From Aurantiacibacter sp. D1-12 (GTDB taxonomy: Bacteria > Pseudomonadota > Alphaproteobacteria > Sphingomonadales > Sphingomonadaceae), in the NCBI RefSeq assembly GCF_028858515.1, contig NZ_JAPJZJ010000003.1, forward strand, positions 433,001 to 497,000: a stretch of 64,000 nt of DNA. The letters are read 5' to 3'. The translations under genes were made by a program, and so were the position numbers. The notes beneath the pieces were generated by a model that was not told the DNA's origin, did no database searches, and saw nothing but the letters and a program-made list of their open reading frames with translations. The first letter of the stretch is position 1. Every line of letters starts with the position of its first letter. Below are positions 27,354 through 35,258 of the stretch, one piece after another.

Positions 27354-28397
27354 CTAGGGCGCGGCACCCTCGCCCTCATAAGCTTCGACAATCCGCCCAA
27401 CAATCGGGTGGCGGACCACGTCGGCGGCGGTGAAGCGGGTCACGCCGATCCCTTCGACCCCTTCAAGGCGACCCACGGCATCGGCCAGGCCGCTCATCCG
27501 GTCGCCGCCGGGCAAGTCGACCTGGCGCGGATCGCCGCAGATGACCATGCGGCTGTTCTGGCCGAAGCGGGTGAGGAACATCTTCATCTGTTCCTTGGTG
27601 GTGTTCTGCGCCTCGTCGAGAATGACAAAGGCATCAGCCAGCGTGCGGCCGCGCATGAAGGCGATGGGGGCAATCTCGATTTCGCCGCTGGCAATGCGGC
27701 GGTCGACCTGCTCGGGCGGCATGCAGTCGTACAGCGCATCGTAAAGCGGGCGCAGGTACGGATCGACCTTCTCCTTCATATCACCGGGCAGGAAGCCGAG
27801 CTTTTCACCCGCCTCCACCGCAGGGCGCGAGAGGATCAGGCGCTGCACACTGCCGGTGATCAGCTGGCTGATTGCTTGAGCAACGGCCAGATAGGTTTTG
27901 CCTGTACCCGCTGGGCCAAGCGAGAAGATCACATCGCGGCTGGCAAGCAGGCGCATGTAGTCGCCCTGCATCGCGCTGCGCGGGCTGATCGTCTTTTTGC
28001 GGGTGCGGATCTGGATCGGCGGCAGCTTGGCGTCGCCTGTGATAATGCCGTCGAGAACAGGCTCGTCCGACATGTTGATCAGTGCATCGATAGCCCCCGC
28101 ATCAAGCTCTTCACCTGCAACAAGTTTTTCGTGCATCTTGACGAGTACGTCCCTCGCACGGGCGACATCGTCAGCAGTTCCTTCGATCGCAACGCGGTCT
28201 CCCCGCGCGGCGATGAACACGCCAAGGCGGTTTTCAATCTGGACTAGGTTGGCGTCGAACTCTCCGAACAGAGCGCCTAGGACGGCCTGTTCGTCAAAAC
28301 CCACTTCGATCCGGGCGCGGCGCGAATGATCGAGGCGTTCTTCTGGGTGAGCGATGGCGGCGGCTTGATCTCCGCCCTTTGTTGCTTTGCGGGCCAT
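27354..28397 (-). CDS. phoH: PhoH-like ATPase (YbeZ type)
   Basis: 347 residues from ATG 28397 (MARKATKGG); the frame is open further but that part is not conserved in kind. A KH-like N-terminal part (about 20-90) precedes the ATPase core with Walker A GPAGTGKT and Walker B VILDEAQN. YbeZ-type PhoH proteins bind YbeY and act on RNA. The next gene upstream runs the other way, so this operon has its own promoter in 28398-28524. Confidence 0.92.
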   Translation of the reverse strand: MARKATKGGDQAAAIAHPEERLDHSRRARIEVGFDEQAVLGALFGEFDANLVQIENRLGVFIAARGDRVAIEGTADDVARARDVLVKMHEKLVAGEELDAGAIDALINMSDEPVLDGIITGDAKLPPIQIRTRKKTISPRSAMQGDYMRLLASRDVIFSLGPAGTGKTYLAVAQAISQLITGSVQRLILSRPAVEAGEKLGFLPGDMKEKVDPYLRPLYDALYDCMPPEQVDRRIASGEIEIAPIAFMRGRTLADAFVILDEAQNTTKEQMKMFLTRFGQNSRMVICGDPRQVDLPGGDRMSGLADAVGRLEGVEGIGVTRFTAADVVRHPIVGRIVEAYEGEGAAP

Positions 28398-28524
28398 GCA
28401 GCTTGTGGCGAGTCCTTTCGATTGACTGACATGACTGTAGGCTGCTGACGAAGGGAAGCAATATCGGCCGGGTTTGTTTGCGGTGGAAAGTGCAGGTTCA
28501 TCTTCGGGCTGGCACAAGTTACCG

Positions 28525-29451
28525 ATGGATTTGAAATCTTTACCGCTCGCCGCGCTGGCTTTCTCCTTCGCACTGCCCCCGACTCACGTCCTGGCACAGG
28601 ATGAAGAGCTGCACGAAGAAGCCACGCAGGACCCGCCCGAACAGGATGCCATCATCGTATCGGGCAATCTGCCCGAAGACAGCGACATTCGCGGTGCGGT
28701 GCGAGCGGTCATGCAGGAACGCGGCAATACCGATCCGATCCACCGCTATCTCGATCCGCTGTGTCTGCACGTGACGGGTATGAACGCGCAGTCGAATGCT
28801 TTCGTTCGTGCAAGAATGTTGGCCAACGCGGAAGAGGCAGAGATTGATCTGGGCGAGGAAGGCTGCACGGCCAATGCCATCGTATTCGTTGTGGCGGAGC
28901 CGGGCGAACTACTCGACCTGCTGCAAGAGCGCCAACCCTGGCTGTTGACCTCGGACGAACGCCGCCGTGTCGAGCATGAAGCGGGTGAGGGCGAACCGGT
29001 GCTCGTCTGGCACAACTTCGAAGATCGCTCTGCCCAGGGTAACCAGATTGCCCACAGTGCGACTGTGCCGGGCGCAGGCGGCAGTGCCACGCCGCTCAGC
29101 GTGAATGTGCGCGTGAACACGCAGGCCCGCCCGTCCAGATCGACTGCCACGCACAGTACCGCGGTCCAGAGCGGCGTGGTCGTGCTCGATATGGATTGGC
29201 TAGTGGGAATGGATCTCGAACGGATCAGCGATTTCGCGACGATGCGGCTGCTTGCACCGGGACTGGTCCCGTTCGGGCACGAATTCACCAGACCGACTTC
29301 GGTCACCTCGCCATTTATCGCCGAAGAAGGCGAGACTGAGATGACCCGCTTCGACCGCGCCTACCTCAGAGCACTGTATGGGTTGCAGCCCAACGCAGCA
29401 GCCAACCGCCTCCCTGCGGCGGTGTTGCGCGAATACGAGAGTGACGGTTAG
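28525..29451 (+). CDS. Secreted protein of unknown function inserted in the miaB-phoH order
   Basis: 308 residues from ATG 28525. Signal peptide (MDLKSLPLAALAFSFALPPTHVLAQ, cut near 25), then a soluble domain with two Cys residues (LCLHV and GCTAN) about 50 apart and a WLVGMDLERISDFATMRLLAPG segment. I recognise no family motif. It lies between miaB and phoH on the opposite strand and its stop overlaps that of miaB by 4 bp. Probably periplasmic. Confidence 0.65.
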   Translation: MDLKSLPLAALAFSFALPPTHVLAQDEELHEEATQDPPEQDAIIVSGNLPEDSDIRGAVRAVMQERGNTDPIHRYLDPLCLHVTGMNAQSNAFVRARMLANAEEAEIDLGEEGCTANAIVFVVAEPGELLDLLQERQPWLLTSDERRRVEHEAGEGEPVLVWHNFEDRSAQGNQIAHSATVPGAGGSATPLSVNVRVNTQARPSRSTATHSTAVQSGVVVLDMDWLVGMDLERISDFATMRLLAPGLVPFGHEFTRPTSVTSPFIAEEGETEMTRFDRAYLRALYGLQPNAAANRLPAAVLREYESDG

Positions 29452-30791
29452 GCGCTAACGCTTTCCAGCACGCGGCCCTGCAGCGAGCTTGGGCCGGCTT
29501 GGACCAGCTCCGCGCGGACCATGTCGCCGATCTGTAGGTCGGCATCGAAGAATACCGATTGCAGCCACGGCGACTTGCCGAGCATCTGCCCCGGGCGACG
29601 GCCCTTGCGTTCGATCAATACGTCGCAGGTCTTGCCCACGCTCGCCTCGTTGAAAGCGAGCTGGTCGCGGCCCAGCGCGGCCTGCAGGCGTTGCAGGCGC
29701 TCGTCCATCACTTCGAGCGGGATCTGGTCGTCCATGCTCGCGGCGGGAGTGCCGGGGCGGGGCGAGTACTTGAAGCTGAAGGCGGAGGCATAGCGCACGG
29801 CATCGACGATGCGCAGCGTGTCTTCGAATTCGGCGTCGGTTTCACCCGGAAAGCCGACGATGAAATCACCGCTGAGCGCGATATCAGGGCGCACTTCGCG
29901 GAAGCGGTCGAGCAGCTTGAGATAGCTTTCGGCCGTGTGGCTGCGGTTCATGGCCTTGAGCACGCGGTCGCTGCCGCTCTGCACGGGCAGGTGCAGGTAA
30001 GGCATCAGCTTGTCGACCTCGCCATGCGCGGCGATCAGCGCATCAGTCATGTCGTTGGGATGGCTGGTGGTGTAGCGGATACGCTTCAGGTCAGGCAGAT
30101 CGGCGAGCGCATGGATCAGCCTTTCGAGGCCGACCGTGCGGCCCTTGTCATCCTCACCCGACCACGCGTTGACGTTCTGGCCCAGCAGCGTGATTTCGCG
30201 CGCTCCGGCATCAACCAGCTTTTTCGCTTCCTCGACCAGGTCGCTGTAAGGTCGCGAGATTTCCGCACCGCGGGTGTAGGGCACCACGCAATAGGTGCAG
30301 AACTTGTCGCACCCTTCCTGCACGGTGAGGAAGGAGGTGGGAGAAACACGGCGACGTGCGGGCAAGGCATCGAACTTCGCGTTTTCGGGCATGTCGGTGT
30401 CAGTGGTGCGTTCACCACGTGCGGCGCGGTCCACCATGTCACCCAGCCGGTGGTACGCCTGCGGGCCGACGACCATGCCGACGCCGGGAGACCGCTTCAT
30501 GATCTCCTCACCCTCTGCCTGCGCCACGCAGCCCGCGACCGCAATCATCGGGTCCTTGCCGTGTTGGCGACCCGACTTCCGGATCCGGCCGATGTCCGAA
30601 TAGACTTTCTCGGTCGCCTTCTCGCGAATGTGGCAGGTGTTGAGCACCACAAGGTCAGCATCCTCGCCCTCGGCCGCAGGGGTAATGCCCTTAGCCTCAA
30701 GCAATTCGCCCATCCGCTCGCCATCATAGACGTTCATCTGGCAGCCGAAGCTTTTGACCCGGTAGGTCTTGGGAGTGTCAGTCGGTTTCAT
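29448..30791 (-). CDS. miaB: tRNA-2-methylthio-N6-dimethylallyladenosine synthase
   Basis: 447 residues. N-terminal MTTase domain with the auxiliary-cluster Cys residues (SFGCQMN at about 14-20, LNTCHIREKA, AGCVAQ), a radical-SAM core with C-x3-C-x2-C (CDKFCTYC), and a C-terminal TRAM domain. It adds the 2-methylthio group to i6A37 of tRNAs reading U-start codons. It follows plsC by 34 bp. Confidence 0.97.
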   Translation of the reverse strand: MKPTDTPKTYRVKSFGCQMNVYDGERMGELLEAKGITPAAEGEDADLVVLNTCHIREKATEKVYSDIGRIRKSGRQHGKDPMIAVAGCVAQAEGEEIMKRSPGVGMVVGPQAYHRLGDMVDRAARGERTTDTDMPENAKFDALPARRRVSPTSFLTVQEGCDKFCTYCVVPYTRGAEISRPYSDLVEEAKKLVDAGAREITLLGQNVNAWSGEDDKGRTVGLERLIHALADLPDLKRIRYTTSHPNDMTDALIAAHGEVDKLMPYLHLPVQSGSDRVLKAMNRSHTAESYLKLLDRFREVRPDIALSGDFIVGFPGETDAEFEDTLRIVDAVRYASAFSFKYSPRPGTPAASMDDQIPLEVMDERLQRLQAALGRDQLAFNEASVGKTCDVLIERKGRRPGQMLGKSPWLQSVFFDADLQIGDMVRAELVQAGPSSLQGRVLESVSA

Positions 30792-30825
30792 GATGTGGGC
30801 GCCCTTAAGGCAAAATTGCGCGCAG

Positions 30826-31584
30826 TTAAAGCATCGCCTCGCGCACTGCCCTCTGCGCGGCGGCGGTCATGGTCTTGCGGTTGGTCAGCTCTTCACCCGA
30901 AAGCGGCGTGAGGAAATGCACCGTCAGCCGCACCGGCTTCACACGAGAGAGTATGCGCTTGAAGTTGTCGAGGCCGGGTTCGTCGCCCACCCAGCTGACA
31001 TCGGGCGCGTCGTGGTATTCGAGAAGAACCGGCTGGACCACAGCGCCTACGGGCAGTGGCTCCAGCGCGCCGAGCAGTGATGACTTGAACGGCAGCAGGT
31101 TGGCGGTGCCATCGCTGGTCGTGCCTTCGGGGAACAGCGTAAGCGTACCGTCGCCCGACATAGCCTCACGGATATCATTGGCCTGGTTGCTCACATCGGT
31201 GCGTTTGTGACGTGCGATGAACACCGTGTCGTTCATGTCGCACAGCCATTTGAGCAGGCCAAACTGCGCCAGCCCATCATGCGCGACAAAGGCACTATTG
31301 GCAGCATGCGAGAGCGCGGGGATGTCCATCCAGCTGACATGATTGGCAAGCAGCAGTGCGTTGGGCACACGTTTGCCCTTGCGTTTCAGGTCGATCCCGG
31401 CGGCCAGGCTTATGCCAGTCAAAAAAACGCGCGGCCACATGCGCCTGAGGCCCAGCAGCCTCCATAGGTAATGGAGCGGGACGCATATCAGTACCAGCAT
31501 CAGCATCAGCAGAATGCGAAAGATGATCAGCATGTACCCCAGCGGGGAAATCCGCAGTTCGGGATAGGTGACGGTAGGAGCCAT
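30826..31584 (-). CDS. plsC: 1-acyl-sn-glycerol-3-phosphate acyltransferase
   Basis: 252 residues from ATG 31584; the frame runs further upstream into fur and is not used. An N-terminal membrane helix (about 14-36) precedes the acyltransferase motifs: the H-x4-D motif in NHVSWMD, the substrate-binding FPEGTTSDG, and a later VQPVLLEY. It makes phosphatidic acid from lysophosphatidic acid. The start lies 10 bp after the fur stop. Confidence 0.92.
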   Translation of the reverse strand: MAPTVTYPELRISPLGYMLIIFRILLMLMLVLICVPLHYLWRLLGLRRMWPRVFLTGISLAAGIDLKRKGKRVPNALLLANHVSWMDIPALSHAANSAFVAHDGLAQFGLLKWLCDMNDTVFIARHKRTDVSNQANDIREAMSGDGTLTLFPEGTTSDGTANLLPFKSSLLGALEPLPVGAVVQPVLLEYHDAPDVSWVGDEPGLDNFKRILSRVKPVRLTVHFLTPLSGEELTNRKTMTAAAQRAVREAML

Positions 31585-31594
31585 CAGGCTGGGC

Positions 31595-32014
31595 TCAGCT
31601 CTTTTCTTCGCGGTCCAGACGGACAGCGTAGAGCTCCATGCGGTGGTCGACCAGGCGGTATCCCAGCTTTTCGGCGATCTGGCGTTGCAGTGCTTCCAAT
31701 TCGGGGTCGACGAACTCAACGACCTTGCCCGTTTCCACATCGATCAGATGATCGTGATGCGCCTCGGGAGCAGCTTCATAGCGGGCGCGACCATCGCCGA
31801 AATCGTGCCGGTCTAGAATGCCGGCTTCTTCGAACAGGCGCACCGTGCGATAGACTGTGGCGATGGAGATACCCGGATCAACCGCGGATGCGCGTTCGTG
31901 TACCTTTTCGACATCAGGGTGATCGTCGCTCTCGGACAGGACCTTGGCGATCACGCGACGCTGGTCGGTGATCCGCAAACCGCGTTCTGCACAAAGAGCT
32001 TCGAGATCGATCAT
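31595..32014 (-). CDS. fur: Fur-family metal-dependent repressor
   Basis: 139 residues. Winged helix (TDQRRVIAKVL, ISIATVYRTVRLFEEAGIL) and the metal-binding HHDHLIDVETGKVVEFVDPELE. The CxxC pairs that bind structural zinc in enteric Fur are missing, as in many alphaproteobacterial Fur/Mur proteins. It may therefore answer to iron or manganese; the name is by family. Confidence 0.88.
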   Translation of the reverse strand: MIDLEALCAERGLRITDQRRVIAKVLSESDDHPDVEKVHERASAVDPGISIATVYRTVRLFEEAGILDRHDFGDGRARYEAAPEAHHDHLIDVETGKVVEFVDPELEALQRQIAEKLGYRLVDHRMELYAVRLDREEKS

Positions 32015-32061
32015 CGCTTTAGTTTTGGCCTGCCTTGGCTGAAATTCAATCCCTGAAACGG

Positions 32062-32097
32062 GAAACGCCTCGCTGCCATAGGGTGGCGAGGCGTTTC
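32062..32097 (-). terminator. Terminator candidate downstream of mucR
   Basis: Perfect 12-bp arms GAAACGCCTCGC and GCGAGGCGTTTC with a 12-base loop that can pair further. On the minus strand the stem is followed by TTTCCCGTTTC. It lies 64 bp after the mucR stop and before fur, so it should separate the two transcripts. Confidence 0.7.
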
Positions 32098-32161
32098 ACT
32101 CAAGCATCCTCCCGAGCTAAACTTCGGGACAATTCAATCGACCATGTCGATCAAAGGGCCA

Positions 32162-32593
32162 TCACTTCTTCTTTTTCTTGGGGCTTTCACCCGGCTTGCG
32201 CCCCAGGCCGATCTTCTTTGCCAGCTGGCGGCGCTTCTCGGCATAGGCCGGCGCGACCAGCGGATAATCGGCGGGCAGGTTCCAGCGCTCGCGGTATTCT
32301 TCGGGCGTCATGCCGTGGTCGGTCATCAGGTGGCGCTTCAGCATCTTCATCTTCTTGCCGTCTTCCAGGCAAACGACATGATCCTGCTTTACCGAAGCGC
32401 GGATCGAAACGGCGGGTTCGGGCCGTTCCTGCTCTGTGGTCTTCTGGCCGAGACCGGACAATGCGCCGTAGACATTCTCGATCAGGGTGGGGACGTCGTC
32501 GACCTCCACATTGTTGTTGGCGACATGCGCGGTGACGATATCCGCCGTCAGTTCGATCAGCAGTTCATTATCGCCATTATCATTGGTATTCAT
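32162..32593 (-). CDS. mucR: MucR/Ros-family zinc-finger transcriptional regulator
   Basis: 143 residues. The MucR core is intact: CLEDGKKMKMLKRHLMTDHGMTPEEYRERWNLPADYPLVAPAYAEKR at about 84-130, with a Cys, Asp, His, His zinc-binding set as in Ros/MucR. A Lys-rich tail (KKKKK) ends the protein. In alphaproteobacteria MucR binds AT-rich DNA and controls exopolysaccharide, motility and cell-cycle genes. Confidence 0.93.
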   Translation of the reverse strand: MNTNDNGDNELLIELTADIVTAHVANNNVEVDDVPTLIENVYGALSGLGQKTTEQERPEPAVSIRASVKQDHVVCLEDGKKMKMLKRHLMTDHGMTPEEYRERWNLPADYPLVAPAYAEKRRQLAKKIGLGRKPGESPKKKKK

Positions 32594-32763
32594 TGGTGCC
32601 TCTATTTTGCGAGCCCGAGAAGGGTGGCAGCATCGTCCATCGCGCCGCCTTGGTGGCCGTGCCTTGGCGCAATCACGTGATGGTCACAACCGGCAATTCT
32701 GGCAAATTGAAGGCGCACGTGTTTCGGCCATTGTAATTGCACGATGAATTATTTGGTCGCGAT

Positions 32764-33222
32764 TTAAGAGAGCGTGCAGGCGAAAGTAATCGCGTCGATC
32801 GGGCCACCAACAGCGCCGCGATAATAGCCCTTGCGAAGGCCGACCTGCTCAAACCCGAACTGGCGATAGAGGTGCTCGGCAGGATTGCCCGCACGCATTT
32901 CCAGAAACACCCGCGCCGTGCCCCGCGCCTTTGCGGCGGAAAGGAAGTCTCGCATCAGCTGCTTGCCCACGCCTTGCCCGCGAAAATCGGGCCTAACGGC
33001 GATCAGCAGCAATTCTTCTTCGTCTGCCGCGCTGCGCGAGAGCGTGAAACCCGATGTCTTGCCAGCGTCAACAGGCTCTTCCCCGCTTCGGCCGCTGAGA
33101 ACGTAATGCGTGTTGGGCGTGGTGAGCGCATCGCTCACCTGCCGCCGCGTCCAGGCCTCGCCAAACGAGTGGTCGAATGCTTCTTGCATCACCGCCATGA
33201 TCGCATCGACAGGATCGTCCAT
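32764..33222 (-). CDS. rimI: GNAT N-acetyltransferase, RimI type
   Basis: 152 residues with a GNAT fold. The acetyl-CoA loop is VRPDFRGQGVGKQLM near 85-100, and LEMRAGNPAEHLYRQFGFEQVGLRKGYY follows, as in RimI. RimI acetylates the N-terminus of ribosomal protein S18. It follows tsaB by 13 bp, a common pairing. Confidence 0.88.
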   Translation of the reverse strand: MDDPVDAIMAVMQEAFDHSFGEAWTRRQVSDALTTPNTHYVLSGRSGEEPVDAGKTSGFTLSRSAADEEELLLIAVRPDFRGQGVGKQLMRDFLSAAKARGTARVFLEMRAGNPAEHLYRQFGFEQVGLRKGYYRGAVGGPIDAITFACTLS

Positions 33223-33235
33223 CAGGCTTCACCCC

Positions 33236-33853
33236 TCATGACTCACCGGGTTTCTTGGCATCGGGCGCGCGGCCATAGATCGGGGTGAGACCGGTGGTCA
33301 GCCGGGTCTCGTGCAACATATACGCCTTGCGCGCATCGGGCAGCATGTTGAGCGCCATTGTGTCGCCGCCAATCAGCTCTGCCAGCTCGTTCGCACGATT
33401 GCCGGCGATCACTTTGTGTTGTGCGAACCTGGCGGCCTCTTCCGGCGCAAGCGAGCGAACTTCGCCATCGACCTGTGTGCCATTGGCAAAGTTCTGCACA
33501 AACCATTCGCCATGCCCGCCATTCATGCAAACGGTGACGGGGCGCGGTGTGGGTTGCCAGGTGCGCGCCGCGACCAGCGACAAGGTGGGATAGCCGAGCA
33601 CTTCTGCACCCCAGGCAAGGCCCAACGCGCGCGCAGTTGCAAGCCCGATCCGCACGCCGGTGAAACTGCCGGGGCCGAGCGAAACGAGAATGCGGTCCGC
33701 GCGGCCCTTGTCGGGCAGTTCGGCGATCATCGGCACGAGCCGTTCTGCGTGTCCGCGGCCCAGCACTTCGTACCGGCCGTCGAGCAGGCTCGACCCGTTA
33801 AACAGCGCTGCCGAGCAAGCCTCGGTCGCGCATTCTATCGCTAAAGTCTTCAC
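33236..33853 (-). CDS. tsaB: tRNA threonylcarbamoyladenosine synthesis protein TsaB
   Basis: 205 residues with an ASKHA fold. Start MKTLAIECATEACSAAL and the segment LVSLGPGSFTGVRIGLATARALGLAWG at about 57-83 are diagnostic for TsaB. TsaB forms the TsaD-TsaB-TsaE complex that makes t6A37 in tRNAs. The start is 17 bp after the stop of the nitroreductase gene. Confidence 0.93.
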   Translation of the reverse strand: MKTLAIECATEACSAALFNGSSLLDGRYEVLGRGHAERLVPMIAELPDKGRADRILVSLGPGSFTGVRIGLATARALGLAWGAEVLGYPTLSLVAARTWQPTPRPVTVCMNGGHGEWFVQNFANGTQVDGEVRSLAPEEAARFAQHKVIAGNRANELAELIGGDTMALNMLPDARKAYMLHETRLTTGLTPIYGRAPDAKKPGES

Positions 33854-33870
33854 GCCTCTTCTTTGGCGGA

Positions 33871-34464
33871 TCAGACGACTTTGTTGAAGGTATCAAATTC
33901 CGGGCGTGGGCTGCGGTCGAAGATCGATTCCGGATCGCCATAGCCGATCGAGCAGATCCAATCGGCGCGATAGCGCGGCTGGTCAGCGAAGAATTCGGCA
34001 GTGGTCTTGTCCTGATCAAAGCCGGACATCGGGCCGCAATCGAAGCCCAGCGCCCGCGCCGCAATCATCAGATAGGCGCCCTGCAGAACCGAGTTGCGGA
34101 AGGCGCTTTCCTTCCGTGCGGCCTCGTCACCTTCGAACCAGCTCTTCGCGTCGGTGTGCGGGAACAGCCACGGCAGCTGCTCGTGGAAATCGAGATCATA
34201 TCCGATAATCACGGTAGCGGGTGCGGCAAGGATCTTCTCCTTGTTTCCTTCCATCGCGCAGTCGGCGAGCTTGGCTTTGGCTTCATCCGAGCGGACCCAC
34301 ACAAAGCGTCCCGGCTGCTGGTTGGCCGATGTAGGCCCCATTTTCATCAGGTCATAGATCGCTTGAATGTCTGCCTCGGTCACATCCTTGTCGAGCCAGC
34401 CGTTGTAACTGCGGGCATTGCGGAAAATGAGATCGAGTGCGGAATCGGAGAGCGTATCGGACAT
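33871..34464 (-). CDS. Nitroreductase-family flavoprotein, RutE/HadB-like
   Basis: 197 residues. The N-terminal segment ARSYNGWLDKDVTEADIQAIYDLMKMGPTSANQQPGRFVWV is the FMN-binding start of RutE-like members (malonic semialdehyde reductase). No other rut gene is near, so the substrate cannot be named. It lies between the nfu-type gene and tsaB on the same strand. Confidence 0.85.
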   Translation of the reverse strand: MSDTLSDSALDLIFRNARSYNGWLDKDVTEADIQAIYDLMKMGPTSANQQPGRFVWVRSDEAKAKLADCAMEGNKEKILAAPATVIIGYDLDFHEQLPWLFPHTDAKSWFEGDEAARKESAFRNSVLQGAYLMIAARALGFDCGPMSGFDQDKTTAEFFADQPRYRADWICSIGYGDPESIFDRSPRPEFDTFNKVV

Positions 34465-34556
34465 GAGGACCCTTTCGGGAGAGGACGTGGATGATGTAAC
34501 TGTGTTCGCCCGTCTTAACGCGGGGGCGGTGATATTGTTCTCGGCCGGTAGCGCGA

Positions 34557-35138
34557 TCAGGCTGCGCGGACTTCCTTCACCTCGGGAACGTAGTGCTTCA
34601 GCAGGCCTTCGATGCCGTGCTTGAGCGTTGCGGTCGAACTTGGGCAGCCCGAGCAGGCCCCCTGCATCTGCAGGTAGACCACGCCTTCGCGAAAACCCCG
34701 ATACCTTATGTCCCCGCCATCGCTCGCAACCGCCGGGCGGACGCGGGTTTCGATGAGTTCGTTGATCTGGGCAACGATATCTTCGGTGCCCTCGTCATTG
34801 CCCATGTCGCTGGCGTCATCTTCCGGCGGGACGGCAAATCCGCTGGCATCGCCACCTGCAAACAGCGGCGCTTCGGACACGAAGTGGTCGAGCAGGACGG
34901 CGACAACCTGCGGTTTCAGGTCGCTCCATGAAACACCGGGTGCTGCGGTGACCGAGACAAAATCTGCGCCGAAGAACACGCCGGTCACTTCGCCCGTATC
35001 GAACAGCGCCTGCGCCAACGGGCTGGCCTCGGCATCTTCGGGCGTCGCAAAATCGCGGGTGCCGCTCTTCATCACTTCCCGCCCGGGAAGGAACTTCAGC
35101 GTGGACGGGTTGGGCGTTGTTTCGGTCTCGATAAACAT
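34557..35138 (-). CDS. NifU-family iron-sulfur cluster carrier (Nfu type)
   Basis: 193 residues from ATG 35138. An Nfu N-terminal domain (MFIETETTPNPSTLKFLPGREVM) is joined to a NifU C-terminal domain whose C-x2-C (ACSGCPSS, near residues 165-170) holds a transferable [4Fe-4S] cluster. It delivers clusters to targets such as MiaB, coded nearby. The two-domain layout is the usual alphaproteobacterial and mitochondrial one. Confidence 0.92.
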   Translation of the reverse strand: MFIETETTPNPSTLKFLPGREVMKSGTRDFATPEDAEASPLAQALFDTGEVTGVFFGADFVSVTAAPGVSWSDLKPQVVAVLLDHFVSEAPLFAGGDASGFAVPPEDDASDMGNDEGTEDIVAQINELIETRVRPAVASDGGDIRYRGFREGVVYLQMQGACSGCPSSTATLKHGIEGLLKHYVPEVKEVRAA

Positions 35139-35258
35139 GGCTGTGAATGTAGGATCGGGCAGGTCGTGCGGCAAGGACAGAAAAAGGCGGGGGTGGCGCG
35201 AGCAATTCTTCACGCCTATTCACCGGACCTTCATTCCTTGGCCAGCTAATGGGGCCCC

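Noticed and set aside
29559-30911. 450-codon open frame opposite miaB
   Set aside because: No recognisable motif and atypical composition; miaB on the other strand is certain.
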